A DNA stretch of 64,000 nucleotides from Candidatus Saccharibacteria bacterium 49-20 (lineage in GTDB: Bacteria; Patescibacteriota; Saccharimonadia; Saccharimonadales; Saccharimonadaceae), in contig MKSN01000001.1 in the NCBI GenBank assembly GCA_001897295.1, positions 840,898-904,897 on the forward strand. The letters run 5' to 3'. Below, in pieces: positions 1-8,289 of this stretch (the first letter of the stretch is position 1; each line of letters opens with the position of its first letter). The translations under genes were made by a program, and so were the position numbers. Under the pieces are notes generated by a model. The model searched no databases, was not told where the DNA came from, and was given only the letters and a program-made list of their open reading frames with translations.

Positions 1-1075
1 GAATGGCAACTACTACTTATTAAGTGCCAAGAACGTTAAGGACAGGATCATTATTACTGATAAAGAACGCAAAATTGACCGACCGACACTTGAATCTTTA
101 AGAAGGCGAACAAAGACAGCTAGGAACGATGTACTGGTGACTAGTGTGGGTACTATTGGTGAGACTGCTATCATTAAAGATGAAACTCCCGAATATGAGT
201 TTCAGCGTAGCGTGTTAATTCTTAAGCCAAATGTAGAGATCGTCCACCCTCAGTATCTCTACTACTATATGCGCAGTTTGAAAAGCAGCTTTATTTCAAT
301 GGCGACGGGAGCTGTGCAGAAATGCCTATTTATAGGTCAAATGAAAAACGTTTCAGTTGATCTCCCTGATATTGATACACAAAAGGAAATCGTAGATGTT
401 CTCGGGACGATTGATGAAAAAATCGAACTAAATCGCAAAATGAACGAAAAGCTCGAGCAAATGGGGCAAGCGCTCTTTCGTCATTATTTTATTGATAATC
501 CTGAGGTGGAAGAGTGGAAAGCTGGAACTGTAGACCATCTCTTCACGCTAACGATGGGCTTATCTCCAAAAGGTGAGTCATACAATAATGTAGGCGACGG
601 AGTATTGCTATTGAACGGAGCAGCGGACTTCACGGGTGCTAGCATTACGCCGAAGCGTTATACCTCTTCGCCTACTCGAATATCACGATCTGGAGACATT
701 ATCTTTTGCATTAGGGGAACAATCGGCAACGTGTGTATTGGCTATGAGGAATATTGTCTGGGGCGTGGAGTAGCTGCAATGACACCTACTGAACACGCCG
801 TAAGCTATGTCTATTTCTCAACCATACGTGCTATCGCTGAAATGGAATTGGCCGCTTCGGGTTCAGTAATTCGGGGTTTGTCAAAAGATGACATTGCAAA
901 AAGAAAAGTCAACCTTCCGCCTGAGGATATTCTAAAGACTTTTGAAGCCAAAGCATTGCCTCTGATTGAAAGAGTACGTGTGAATTCAGAAGAAATCCAA
1001 ACCCTCACTACCCTCCGCGACACCCTCCTTCCGCGATTGATTTCTGGAAAGATAAAAATAAATGGAACAGATTGA
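1..1075 (+). CDS. hsdS: Type I restriction-modification specificity subunit S (5' truncated by window edge)
   Basis: Frame is open upstream of the listed ATG at 137 (NGNYYLLSAKNVKDRI...); ND.L.TSVGTIGE and QKEIVDVLGTIDEKIELNRKMNEKLEQM half-repeat typical of HsdS; C-term TLRDTLLPRLISGKI. Confidence 0.9.
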   Translation, partial: NGNYYLLSAKNVKDRIIITDKERKIDRPTLESLRRRTKTARNDVLVTSVGTIGETAIIKDETPEYEFQRSVLILKPNVEIVHPQYLYYYMRSLKSSFISMATGAVQKCLFIGQMKNVSVDLPDIDTQKEIVDVLGTIDEKIELNRKMNEKLEQMGQALFRHYFIDNPEVEEWKAGTVDHLFTLTMGLSPKGESYNNVGDGVLLLNGAADFTGASITPKRYTSSPTRISRSGDIIFCIRGTIGNVCIGYEEYCLGRGVAAMTPTEHAVSYVYFSTIRAIAEMELAASGSVIRGLSKDDIAKRKVNLPPEDILKTFEAKALPLIERVRVNSEEIQTLTTLRDTLLPRLISGKIKINGTD

Positions 1076-1730
1076 CCCGTTTTATGCGGGTGGTCTAACC
1101 ATACGATCGGCGGCGCACTTCGACGAGCGTCTACGGGCTCTTCACGACTCACTTGCAACCGGTACATCTGGATCAGTGGTTGACGAAGCAAAGGCTTTGC
1201 TGGAATGCGTATTTCGCACAATTATCACCGACCACAACGGGGAAGTAGCGCCGGGCCATAGGGGTCAGCCGACATTTCCGGAATTATACGAGCAAGCTAA
1301 AGCATGCATTAACTTATCGAACGATGGCGACGTAGCTATACGAATCGACGAAGCGTGCGCTAAGACGGTGTTAATTATCGGGCAAATCCGCAACAGTAAC
1401 GGCGCGACGTCTCATGGCCAGGATGCTTACGCGGAAAACTTACTTGGTGCACACGAGGCGCACTTTATCGCTCGTGAAGCACTTTCGATTGCGGCACTGT
1501 TTTTGAATAGGCATTCTGAGACAGAGTCTCATCTACACTCCCGTCTTCGCTTCGAGGATCATAGCGAGTTTAACGAGTACGTTGATGATACTGAGGATTG
1601 GCCGGTGATTTTTGGCCAAAACATGAGGCCAAGTGAAGTATTATTTAACACCGACCCTACGAGCTATCAAGCAGCACTGATTGAATACAAACAAAGGCCG
1701 CAAGATGAGTTAGATTCCGAGTTAGTATAA
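1062..1730 (+). CDS. Abortive-infection C-terminal (AbiC-like) domain protein between hsdS and hsdR
   Basis: IRNSNGATSHGQDAY...HEAHFIAREALSIAALFL resembles the Abi C-terminus RNxxGxxHG pattern; overlaps hsdS end by 14 nt. Confidence 0.65.
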   Translation: MEQIDPFYAGGLTIRSAAHFDERLRALHDSLATGTSGSVVDEAKALLECVFRTIITDHNGEVAPGHRGQPTFPELYEQAKACINLSNDGDVAIRIDEACAKTVLIIGQIRNSNGATSHGQDAYAENLLGAHEAHFIAREALSIAALFLNRHSETESHLHSRLRFEDHSEFNEYVDDTEDWPVIFGQNMRPSEVLFNTDPTSYQAALIEYKQRPQDELDSELV

Positions 1731-1748
1731 GTTATAATACGGACAACA

Positions 1749-4700
1749 ATGACCGAAGACAACATCGAACAAGCAACCCTCGACCTCCTTGCCAGTACAG
1801 GCTGGGATATCGTCAGCGGCCCGACCATCGGCCCAGACGGCACAATGGAGCGTGACTACACCGACGTTGTGTTAAATCGCCGTTTTGACATTGCACTCGC
1901 ACGGCTCAACCCAGAATTATCGCCAGAACAGCGTGCCGAAGTTGCCGGCCGTGTTGCGCGTACCAGCTCGCCGGATTTAGTAGTAAATAACCACGACTTT
2001 CACCTACTACTTACCGATGGGGTGAATATCGAATATCGCCACAGCGATGGTTCAATCCGCACCACTCAGGCATGGTTGTTTGATTTCGACAATCCAGCAA
2101 ACAACGACTTCGTGGCGGTGAACCAGCTGACGGTGATTCAAGGCGATATTAACCGCCGACCAGACATCGTGCTGTATGTAAACGGGCTACCACTTGCAGT
2201 TATTGAACTTAAAAACGCAGTCGATAGCAAGGCGAACCTTCAAGCCGCCTTTAATCAAATTCAAACCTACAAGAAGCAAATCAGTAGCCTCTTCCGGTTC
2301 AACGAACTCTGCATTATTAGCGATGGGTTAGATGCGCGAGTAGGCACCATCACCGCCCCATTCGAACGATTCATGGCTTGGAAAACAGTTGATGGCGAGC
2401 AACTCGACGGAATCGTACCGGAACTTGAGGTGATGGTGCAGGGTATGCTCACACCCGAACGGCTCCTGGATGTGGTCCGAAGTTTCGTCGTGTTTGAGCG
2501 CGACGGTAAAGATGACGCTAAGTTCGTGAAAAAAGTCGCTGCATACCACCAGTACTGGGCGGTAAATAAAGCCGTACAGCGTACTATCGACGCCGCAAAA
2601 CCAGATGGTGATCATAAAGCCGGTGTCGTATGGCACACACAAGGGTCTGGTAAGTCGCTGAGTATGATGTTCTACACCGGTAAACTTATCAGCAATCCGG
2701 CAATGGGTAACCCTACCGTTCTAGTTGTGACCGACCGAAACGACCTTGATGGCCAGCTATACGGAACGTTTGCAGCCTGCAAAGATGTGCTACGCCAAGA
2801 CCCAGTCCAGGCCGAGAACCGCGCTCATTTGCGCGAGCTGCTCGACAGGGAATCGGGCGGCGTTATCTTTACGACTATCCAAAAGTTCTTCCCGGAAGAT
2901 GGTGGCGATACATTCCCAACACTCAGCGAACGCACAAATATTGTAGTAATGGCAGATGAAGCTCACCGGAGCCAGTACGGGCTGAAAGCGCGAATTCGTG
3001 AGAGCGATGGCAGTATGGTGTATGGCAACGCAAAGTACATGCGCGATGCATTGCCGCAAGCCAGCTACATTGGCTTTACCGGCACACCAATTGAATTTGA
3101 AGATAAGAGCACGCCGGCGGTATTTGGTGAGTATATCGATATTTACGACATCAAACGGGCTGAAGTAGACGGTGCGACAGTGCAGATTTACTACGAAAGC
3201 CGCCTCGTCGACCTGGGTATGGATGAAACCACTAAGCAGTGGCTTGATAAAGAAGTTGACGATCTGCTTGAGGGCGAAGATATGAACCGTCAAGACAAGC
3301 TGAAAGCTGAATATGCTCAAAAGGAAGCAATTGTTGGTAATGGGGAGCGATTGCGGCTGATCGCAACGGATATTGTTGAGCATTTCGAAAACCGCCTGAC
3401 AGCACTGGAGGGTAAGGGTATGGTCGTGACAATGAGTCGCCATATTGCCGCCGATTTATACAATAAAATTATTGAAATCAGACCCGAGTGGCACAGCGAA
3501 GACGATGACAAGGGTACTATTAAGGTTATTATGACCGGCAGCGCTAGTGACGAGGCACACCTGCAGCAACACATCCGCGGCAAACAGCGTATTCAAACAG
3601 TCGAAAAGCGCATCAAAGATCCACAGTCTGACCTTAAACTTGTAATTGTGTGTGATATGTGGCTAACGGGATTTGATGTGCCGAGTATGCATACGATGTA
3701 TCTGGATAAACCGCTCAAAGGTCATAACCTTATGCAGGCAATCGCACGCGTAAACCGTGTATACCCAGGAAAAGAGGGTGGCCTGGTTGTGGACTACCTT
3801 GGTGTGGCTGGCGCACTACGTGATGCACTGGAAACCTACACCCAAAGTGGTGGCCAAGGTGCGCCAACCCTGGATATCAATGAGGCAATCGCAGAGATGA
3901 AGCGTCGTTTCGAAATTGTTCGTGACTTGTTTCATGGTTTTGACTATATGCGCTACTTTACAGTTGATACGAGGGGCAAGTTGCAGACTATTCTTGACGC
4001 ACAGGAGCATATTCTTTCGTTAGAGAACGGCGAAAAGCGACTCAAGCAGCATGTCACCGAACTAAGCAAGGCATTTGCACTAGCAATGCCGACTGTAGAT
4101 GCATTAGCGATTCGCGAGCAGGTTGCTTTCTTTCAGGCAATTAAAGCACGTCTTGATAAGATAGCAGGCTCAACTACCGGAGGCCCAACAGATGGCGACT
4201 ATAAGATGGCGCTTAAGCAGATTGTCGATAAGGCAATTGCACCCGTTGGTGTAGTGGATGTATTTGCCGCAGCTGGCCTAGAAAAGCCGAATCTATCGGT
4301 GCTTTCTGACGAATTCTTAGCAGAAGTGCGGGGAATGGAGCGCAAGAATCTAGCTGTTGAGGCGCTGCAAAAACTTCTTAAAGATGAAATTCGTGTGCGG
4401 TTTGGACGAAATGCGATTAAATCTGACGATTTCTCTACTATGCTTGAGGCGGCACTTGTAAGTTATCGAAATGGAACTATTGAAGCTGCGCAGGTTATTG
4501 AAGAGTTGATCGATATTGCTCTTAAAATGAAAGTGTCGCTTGAAAACAATGAAACCGAAGGACTCGAAGAGGATGAGATTGCATTTTATGATGCACTTTT
4601 GGCAAATGGTAGCGCAAAAGAGATTATGAAAGACGACCAACTGCGAGAGCTGGCGCGCATCCTTGTTGAAAGGGTTCGTGCTAACACTGGTGTTGACTGG

Positions 4701-4853
4701 ACTATTCGCGCGGCCGCACAAGCAAGGCTTCGTGTGGAGGTAAAGAAGCTTCTTAATAAATATGGCTACCCACCAGACGAGCAGGCGCTTGCCACTGATA
4801 ATGTTCTAAAACAGGCGGAGCTATTTGCGGACGATTGGTCAAAGAAAAAGTAG
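1749..4853 (+). CDS. hsdR: Type I restriction endonuclease subunit R
   Basis: 1034 aa; Walker A HTQGSGKSLSM, DEAH (ADEAHRSQYG), GFTGTPI, N-terminal nuclease VIELKNA. Confidence 0.95.
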   Translation: MTEDNIEQATLDLLASTGWDIVSGPTIGPDGTMERDYTDVVLNRRFDIALARLNPELSPEQRAEVAGRVARTSSPDLVVNNHDFHLLLTDGVNIEYRHSDGSIRTTQAWLFDFDNPANNDFVAVNQLTVIQGDINRRPDIVLYVNGLPLAVIELKNAVDSKANLQAAFNQIQTYKKQISSLFRFNELCIISDGLDARVGTITAPFERFMAWKTVDGEQLDGIVPELEVMVQGMLTPERLLDVVRSFVVFERDGKDDAKFVKKVAAYHQYWAVNKAVQRTIDAAKPDGDHKAGVVWHTQGSGKSLSMMFYTGKLISNPAMGNPTVLVVTDRNDLDGQLYGTFAACKDVLRQDPVQAENRAHLRELLDRESGGVIFTTIQKFFPEDGGDTFPTLSERTNIVVMADEAHRSQYGLKARIRESDGSMVYGNAKYMRDALPQASYIGFTGTPIEFEDKSTPAVFGEYIDIYDIKRAEVDGATVQIYYESRLVDLGMDETTKQWLDKEVDDLLEGEDMNRQDKLKAEYAQKEAIVGNGERLRLIATDIVEHFENRLTALEGKGMVVTMSRHIAADLYNKIIEIRPEWHSEDDDKGTIKVIMTGSASDEAHLQQHIRGKQRIQTVEKRIKDPQSDLKLVIVCDMWLTGFDVPSMHTMYLDKPLKGHNLMQAIARVNRVYPGKEGGLVVDYLGVAGALRDALETYTQSGGQGAPTLDINEAIAEMKRRFEIVRDLFHGFDYMRYFTVDTRGKLQTILDAQEHILSLENGEKRLKQHVTELSKAFALAMPTVDALAIREQVAFFQAIKARLDKIAGSTTGGPTDGDYKMALKQIVDKAIAPVGVVDVFAAAGLEKPNLSVLSDEFLAEVRGMERKNLAVEALQKLLKDEIRVRFGRNAIKSDDFSTMLEAALVSYRNGTIEAAQVIEELIDIALKMKVSLENNETEGLEEDEIAFYDALLANGSAKEIMKDDQLRELARILVERVRANTGVDWTIRAAAQARLRVEVKKLLNKYGYPPDEQALATDNVLKQAELFADDWSKKK

Positions 4854-4872
4854 TCATTGCTATAATAGCACT

Positions 4873-5793
4873 ATGAACCTAGGCACTCTCCAACAAGTCC
4901 CCCTCCGCGAAATCTGGAAGCACGAAGAATACGATTTTTCTTCCTGGCTTTCACTGCCTGAAAATCTCGCGCTTCTCAGTGAGACTATTGGCATCGAAAT
5001 CATCGAGCCGCAAACAGAGCGTGTCGTCGGTAGCTTCAGCGCGGATATTATCGCTGAAGAAGACGGTACGGGGCGTAAGATTCTTATTGAAAACCAACTC
5101 GAGGCGTCGAATCACGATCATCTTGGGAAGCTTTTTACATATGGCTCTGGCCTCGATTCCGAAATTATCATCTGGATTGTAAAGACGGCGCGGCAAGAGC
5201 ATGAGCAGGCGATTAACTGGCTTAATGAGCATACCGACGAGAAGATAAATATCTTTCTCATTGAAATTGAGGCATGGCGAATAGGTGACTCCGCTCCAGC
5301 ACCACGCTTTAATGTTATTGCCAAGCCAAACGACTGGGCAAAGCTGGTGAAGCAAGCGGGTGAGCGAACCTTGTCGGATTACAAGTTGCTACAGCAAAAA
5401 TTCTGGGAACACTTAAATGACCTTGATGACAAGGCAACTCTGGGAAACCGTAAGGCGCGGCCACGTCACTGGCATGATGTATCTATCGGAAGTTCTAAGG
5501 CGCATTTGTCACTTACAATTAACAAGACAAACGAAACGATTACCTGCGACCTTTATATTCCGCACGATGATGATAAAAAGATTTTTGATCGTTTGCGCGC
5601 ACAGCAAGCAGATATAGAAGCGGCCATCGGTCTTCCACTAGAATGGATGCGACTTGAAGGAAAACGCGCGACGAGAATTCGTACAAGCATTCCTGGTTCG
5701 ATTGAAGGCACGACTGATTGGGATGAACAAGCACTCTGGCTTATTAATACAGCCGCGGTGTTCCGCAAAGTATTTAGTCGTAGAATAAAGTAG
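4873..5793 (+). CDS. DUF4268-type protein, possible PD-(D/E)XK nuclease fold
   Basis: ATG at 4873 preferred over the track start 4825; FSADIIAEEDGTGRKILIENQLEASNHDHLGKLFTYGSGL pattern; TATAAT at 4861-4866. Confidence 0.7.
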   Translation: MNLGTLQQVPLREIWKHEEYDFSSWLSLPENLALLSETIGIEIIEPQTERVVGSFSADIIAEEDGTGRKILIENQLEASNHDHLGKLFTYGSGLDSEIIIWIVKTARQEHEQAINWLNEHTDEKINIFLIEIEAWRIGDSAPAPRFNVIAKPNDWAKLVKQAGERTLSDYKLLQQKFWEHLNDLDDKATLGNRKARPRHWHDVSIGSSKAHLSLTINKTNETITCDLYIPHDDDKKIFDRLRAQQADIEAAIGLPLEWMRLEGKRATRIRTSIPGSIEGTTDWDEQALWLINTAAVFRKVFSRRIK

Positions 5794-5795
5794 TT

Positions 5796-6041
5796 ATGCA
5801 AAACACCACCGACTTCCACGACAAATCCAACAAGCAAATCTACATAGGCGACACCCTTCAAATCCGCCTCGGTAAGTTTGCGAAAAAGGGTGGTGGTCCA
5901 ATGCAACTTAAAGTCATTCGTTACGGCAAACATATTCAACTCGTTGATCCAAACGACACCGAGCGCAAATATGGCGGGGCTACTCTTACCCAAAAGCTCG
6001 CAGACTACTCGGTCATCATTGATCGCGAAATATTTCGCTAA
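5796..6041 (+). CDS. Hypothetical protein, 81 aa
   Basis: Intact ORF 3 nt after the DUF4268 gene. Confidence 0.6.
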   Translation: MQNTTDFHDKSNKQIYIGDTLQIRLGKFAKKGGGPMQLKVIRYGKHIQLVDPNDTERKYGGATLTQKLADYSVIIDREIFR

Positions 6042-6123
6042 CCCCAAACTGCTCTATATATGAGAATTCTCCTATACGCTTACTTCTGCCCATCCTAAGA
6101 TAAGTAGGTACAAGGGGGAGTGT

Positions 6124-6594
6124 ATGCACGACATAGCCACGTTAAGCTTCAAGAAAAAAGCGCTCATCGTAGCGGTACTCTTGGTGTTGATTGCTGTCGC
6201 GGTCTCCTTCGCGCTTTATACATCCAATCGAGCGCAAGCGAATCAATCGGTAACCGGCACGGCAGTGCTCGAGGCGTCAACCATGGATATTGATATGAAA
6301 GTAGAAAATGGACTTATGGAAACAGAGAGTGTCACAAGCCCTGGCTCAAGCCCGTCTAGCGAGAGCACTCAGCAAACCGAGGCAACTCCAAAAGTAAACG
6401 TAGAGGTTAACGGCACCCCAGTCCAAGTCCCCGAAAACGGCACGGTGAAGAAAGAAATCACCACAGAAGAAGGCTCGGCGAGTATTAATATCTCTTCTCA
6501 ATCCAATACGTCGTCTGGTCACACGCGCACCCGCTCTTCAATTAAAGTAGATTCCGATTCTTCAGTAGACATTCGAACCCGAATCCGCGAATAG
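6124..6594 (+). CDS. Hypothetical membrane-anchored secreted protein
   Basis: N-terminal TM helix then low-complexity Ser/Thr/Glu region; preceded by GGGGGAGTGT. Confidence 0.6.
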   Translation: MHDIATLSFKKKALIVAVLLVLIAVAVSFALYTSNRAQANQSVTGTAVLEASTMDIDMKVENGLMETESVTSPGSSPSSESTQQTEATPKVNVEVNGTPVQVPENGTVKKEITTEEGSASINISSQSNTSSGHTRTRSSIKVDSDSSVDIRTRIRE

Positions 6595-6621
6595 TTCCCT
6601 AAATCCTGCTATCATAACCTT

Positions 6622-7020
6622 ATGAACAAAGAAATCGCCACCTACAACTCCTCGCAACCCGACGAGTATCGGCAAATCTGCGAACTCCTCGAAACAACGT
6701 TAAACGAAAATCTTCAAGACGCCGAAAGTAAAGTCTGGCACGGCGCACCGGTTTGGTTTTTACAAGATAACCCAATTGTTGGTTATAGCGTCAAAAAAGC
6801 CGGCGTGCAACTTATGTTCTGGAGCGGCTGGTCTTTTGATGAGCCGACCTTTGAGCCAGTAGGTGATGTAGAAAAATTCAAAGCAGCGGGTGTTACGTAT
6901 ACAGACGTTAGCCAAGTAAACGCCGAACTTATTGCTCAGTGGCTTCAAAAAGCCCGTGACATCCAGTGGGATTACAAGAATATTGTGAAAAATAGGGGTG
7001 TGCTCAACAGGCTCAAGTAG
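6622..7020 (+). CDS. DUF1801-family protein
   Basis: SKVWHGAPVWFLQDNPIVGYSVKKAGVQLMFWSGWSFDEP motif. Confidence 0.75.
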   Translation: MNKEIATYNSSQPDEYRQICELLETTLNENLQDAESKVWHGAPVWFLQDNPIVGYSVKKAGVQLMFWSGWSFDEPTFEPVGDVEKFKAAGVTYTDVSQVNAELIAQWLQKARDIQWDYKNIVKNRGVLNRLK

Positions 7021-7083
7021 CACCAAAGTGTTCAAGGTCGCGCTGCACTTTTGATTTAACTAGTAGTGCGCTAAGCTAAATAA

Positions 7084-7617
7084 GTGATAAAAAAGCTCTT
7101 GCTTATAAGTTTGGCGGCCGTGCTCGTATCGGTATGTTCGAGCAACTCGGCTTCTGCCCATTTCTTTGTCGAAGATGAAAAAACTGGTGTGAAAGCACTT
7201 TTTCACTCGACACCTGACCATGACCCAATTGCCGGTGAAGAGAGCGTTATTTCTTTTGATTTTGGTGAAGCAGGACTTTCCGGTGCGGCCTTCTCGTATA
7301 CGATGACCGTGAAATCCACCAAAGAAGAAGAGGTGAAGCTCCCGCTCGAAGTGTCAGAAAATGTCGTGCTCGCAAGCTACGTATTTCCCGCGCAAGGGTT
7401 TTACGATATTAGGCTCGCTGTCGTGAATAAAGAAACCGGTGAAAAGTCCTTTCTTCATTATGGCCAGCGAGTTTCAAGGGGTATAAAAGCCGAGGAAAGC
7501 CACACATTCAACAGTCTTGAGATACTTGCTATAGTGGGCGTAGTAGTTATAGCCGTAAGCGCTATTGTAATCAGTGTGTTGGGCGATAGAAATAATAAGA
7601 GAGGGAAAAGGGAATGA
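7084..7617 (+). CDS. Secreted, C-terminally anchored protein with predicted mature N-terminal His
   Basis: Signal peptide ...NSASA/HFFVEDEKTG; C-terminal TM helix; GTG start. Confidence 0.65.
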   Translation: MIKKLLLISLAAVLVSVCSSNSASAHFFVEDEKTGVKALFHSTPDHDPIAGEESVISFDFGEAGLSGAAFSYTMTVKSTKEEEVKLPLEVSENVVLASYVFPAQGFYDIRLAVVNKETGEKSFLHYGQRVSRGIKAEESHTFNSLEILAIVGVVVIAVSAIVISVLGDRNNKRGKRE

Positions 7618-8213
7618 AGTTTGTAGCTAAGTTGGCAGTAGTGGGTGTCCTTGCATCGGTTCTTTTTGCAGCCGCTCCGGTAGCAACATTTGCACATGTT
7701 GTCGTGAAGCCGGGTGAGGCAGTTACGGGGGCTTACCAAACATTCACCACGAGTGTGCCAAACGAAAAAGACATTCCAACCGTTGGGCTTCGCGTGGTTA
7801 TTCCTGAAAGTATTGATTCCGTCACGCCAACAGTGAAACCGGGCTGGGAAATTCAAACTAAGAAATCTGGTGAGCGAGTGACTGAAATTACTTGGACAGG
7901 CGGAAGCATCCCTGCTGAAATGCGCGATGAATTCACTTTCTCGGCTCACTTGCCGTCTGAAGCAGGCGATATTCACTGGAAGGCCTACCAAACCTACCAA
8001 GATGGTACGGTTGTGTCGTGGGATCAAGCGCCAAGTACAGATGCGCATGGACACGGTGAAGATGAGAATAAGGGTCCTTACTCAACGACCGTTGTAACTG
8101 CTGAAGCTGAATCTGAATCTGCGGACGGTACGTCGCTATTAGTGGTGTACGTCGTTGCGGTGTCGGCTTTTGTGCTGAGTTTGTTCGCACTTTTGAAAAT
8201 CGGCAAGAAGTAG
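7614..8213 (+). CDS. YcnI/DUF1775 family copper-type secreted protein
   Basis: Signal peptide ...VATFA/HVVVKPGEA, YQTFTTSVPNEKDIPTVGLRVVIP, C-terminal TM. Confidence 0.8.
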   Translation: MKFVAKLAVVGVLASVLFAAAPVATFAHVVVKPGEAVTGAYQTFTTSVPNEKDIPTVGLRVVIPESIDSVTPTVKPGWEIQTKKSGERVTEITWTGGSIPAEMRDEFTFSAHLPSEAGDIHWKAYQTYQDGTVVSWDQAPSTDAHGHGEDENKGPYSTTVVTAEAESESADGTSLLVVYVVAVSAFVLSLFALLKIGKK

Positions 8214-8289
8214 TAATAATTTCTTGAAAGCATAACCAAATTCATTCAGCGCACACTCAGCAAATACCCTATAATAGAGTAGGATCATT

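Noticed and set aside
2790-3443. 217-aa minus-strand ORF inside hsdR, and similar antisense ORFs throughout the track
   Set aside because: Lie antisense to strongly supported genes and show no domain motif or plausible start signal
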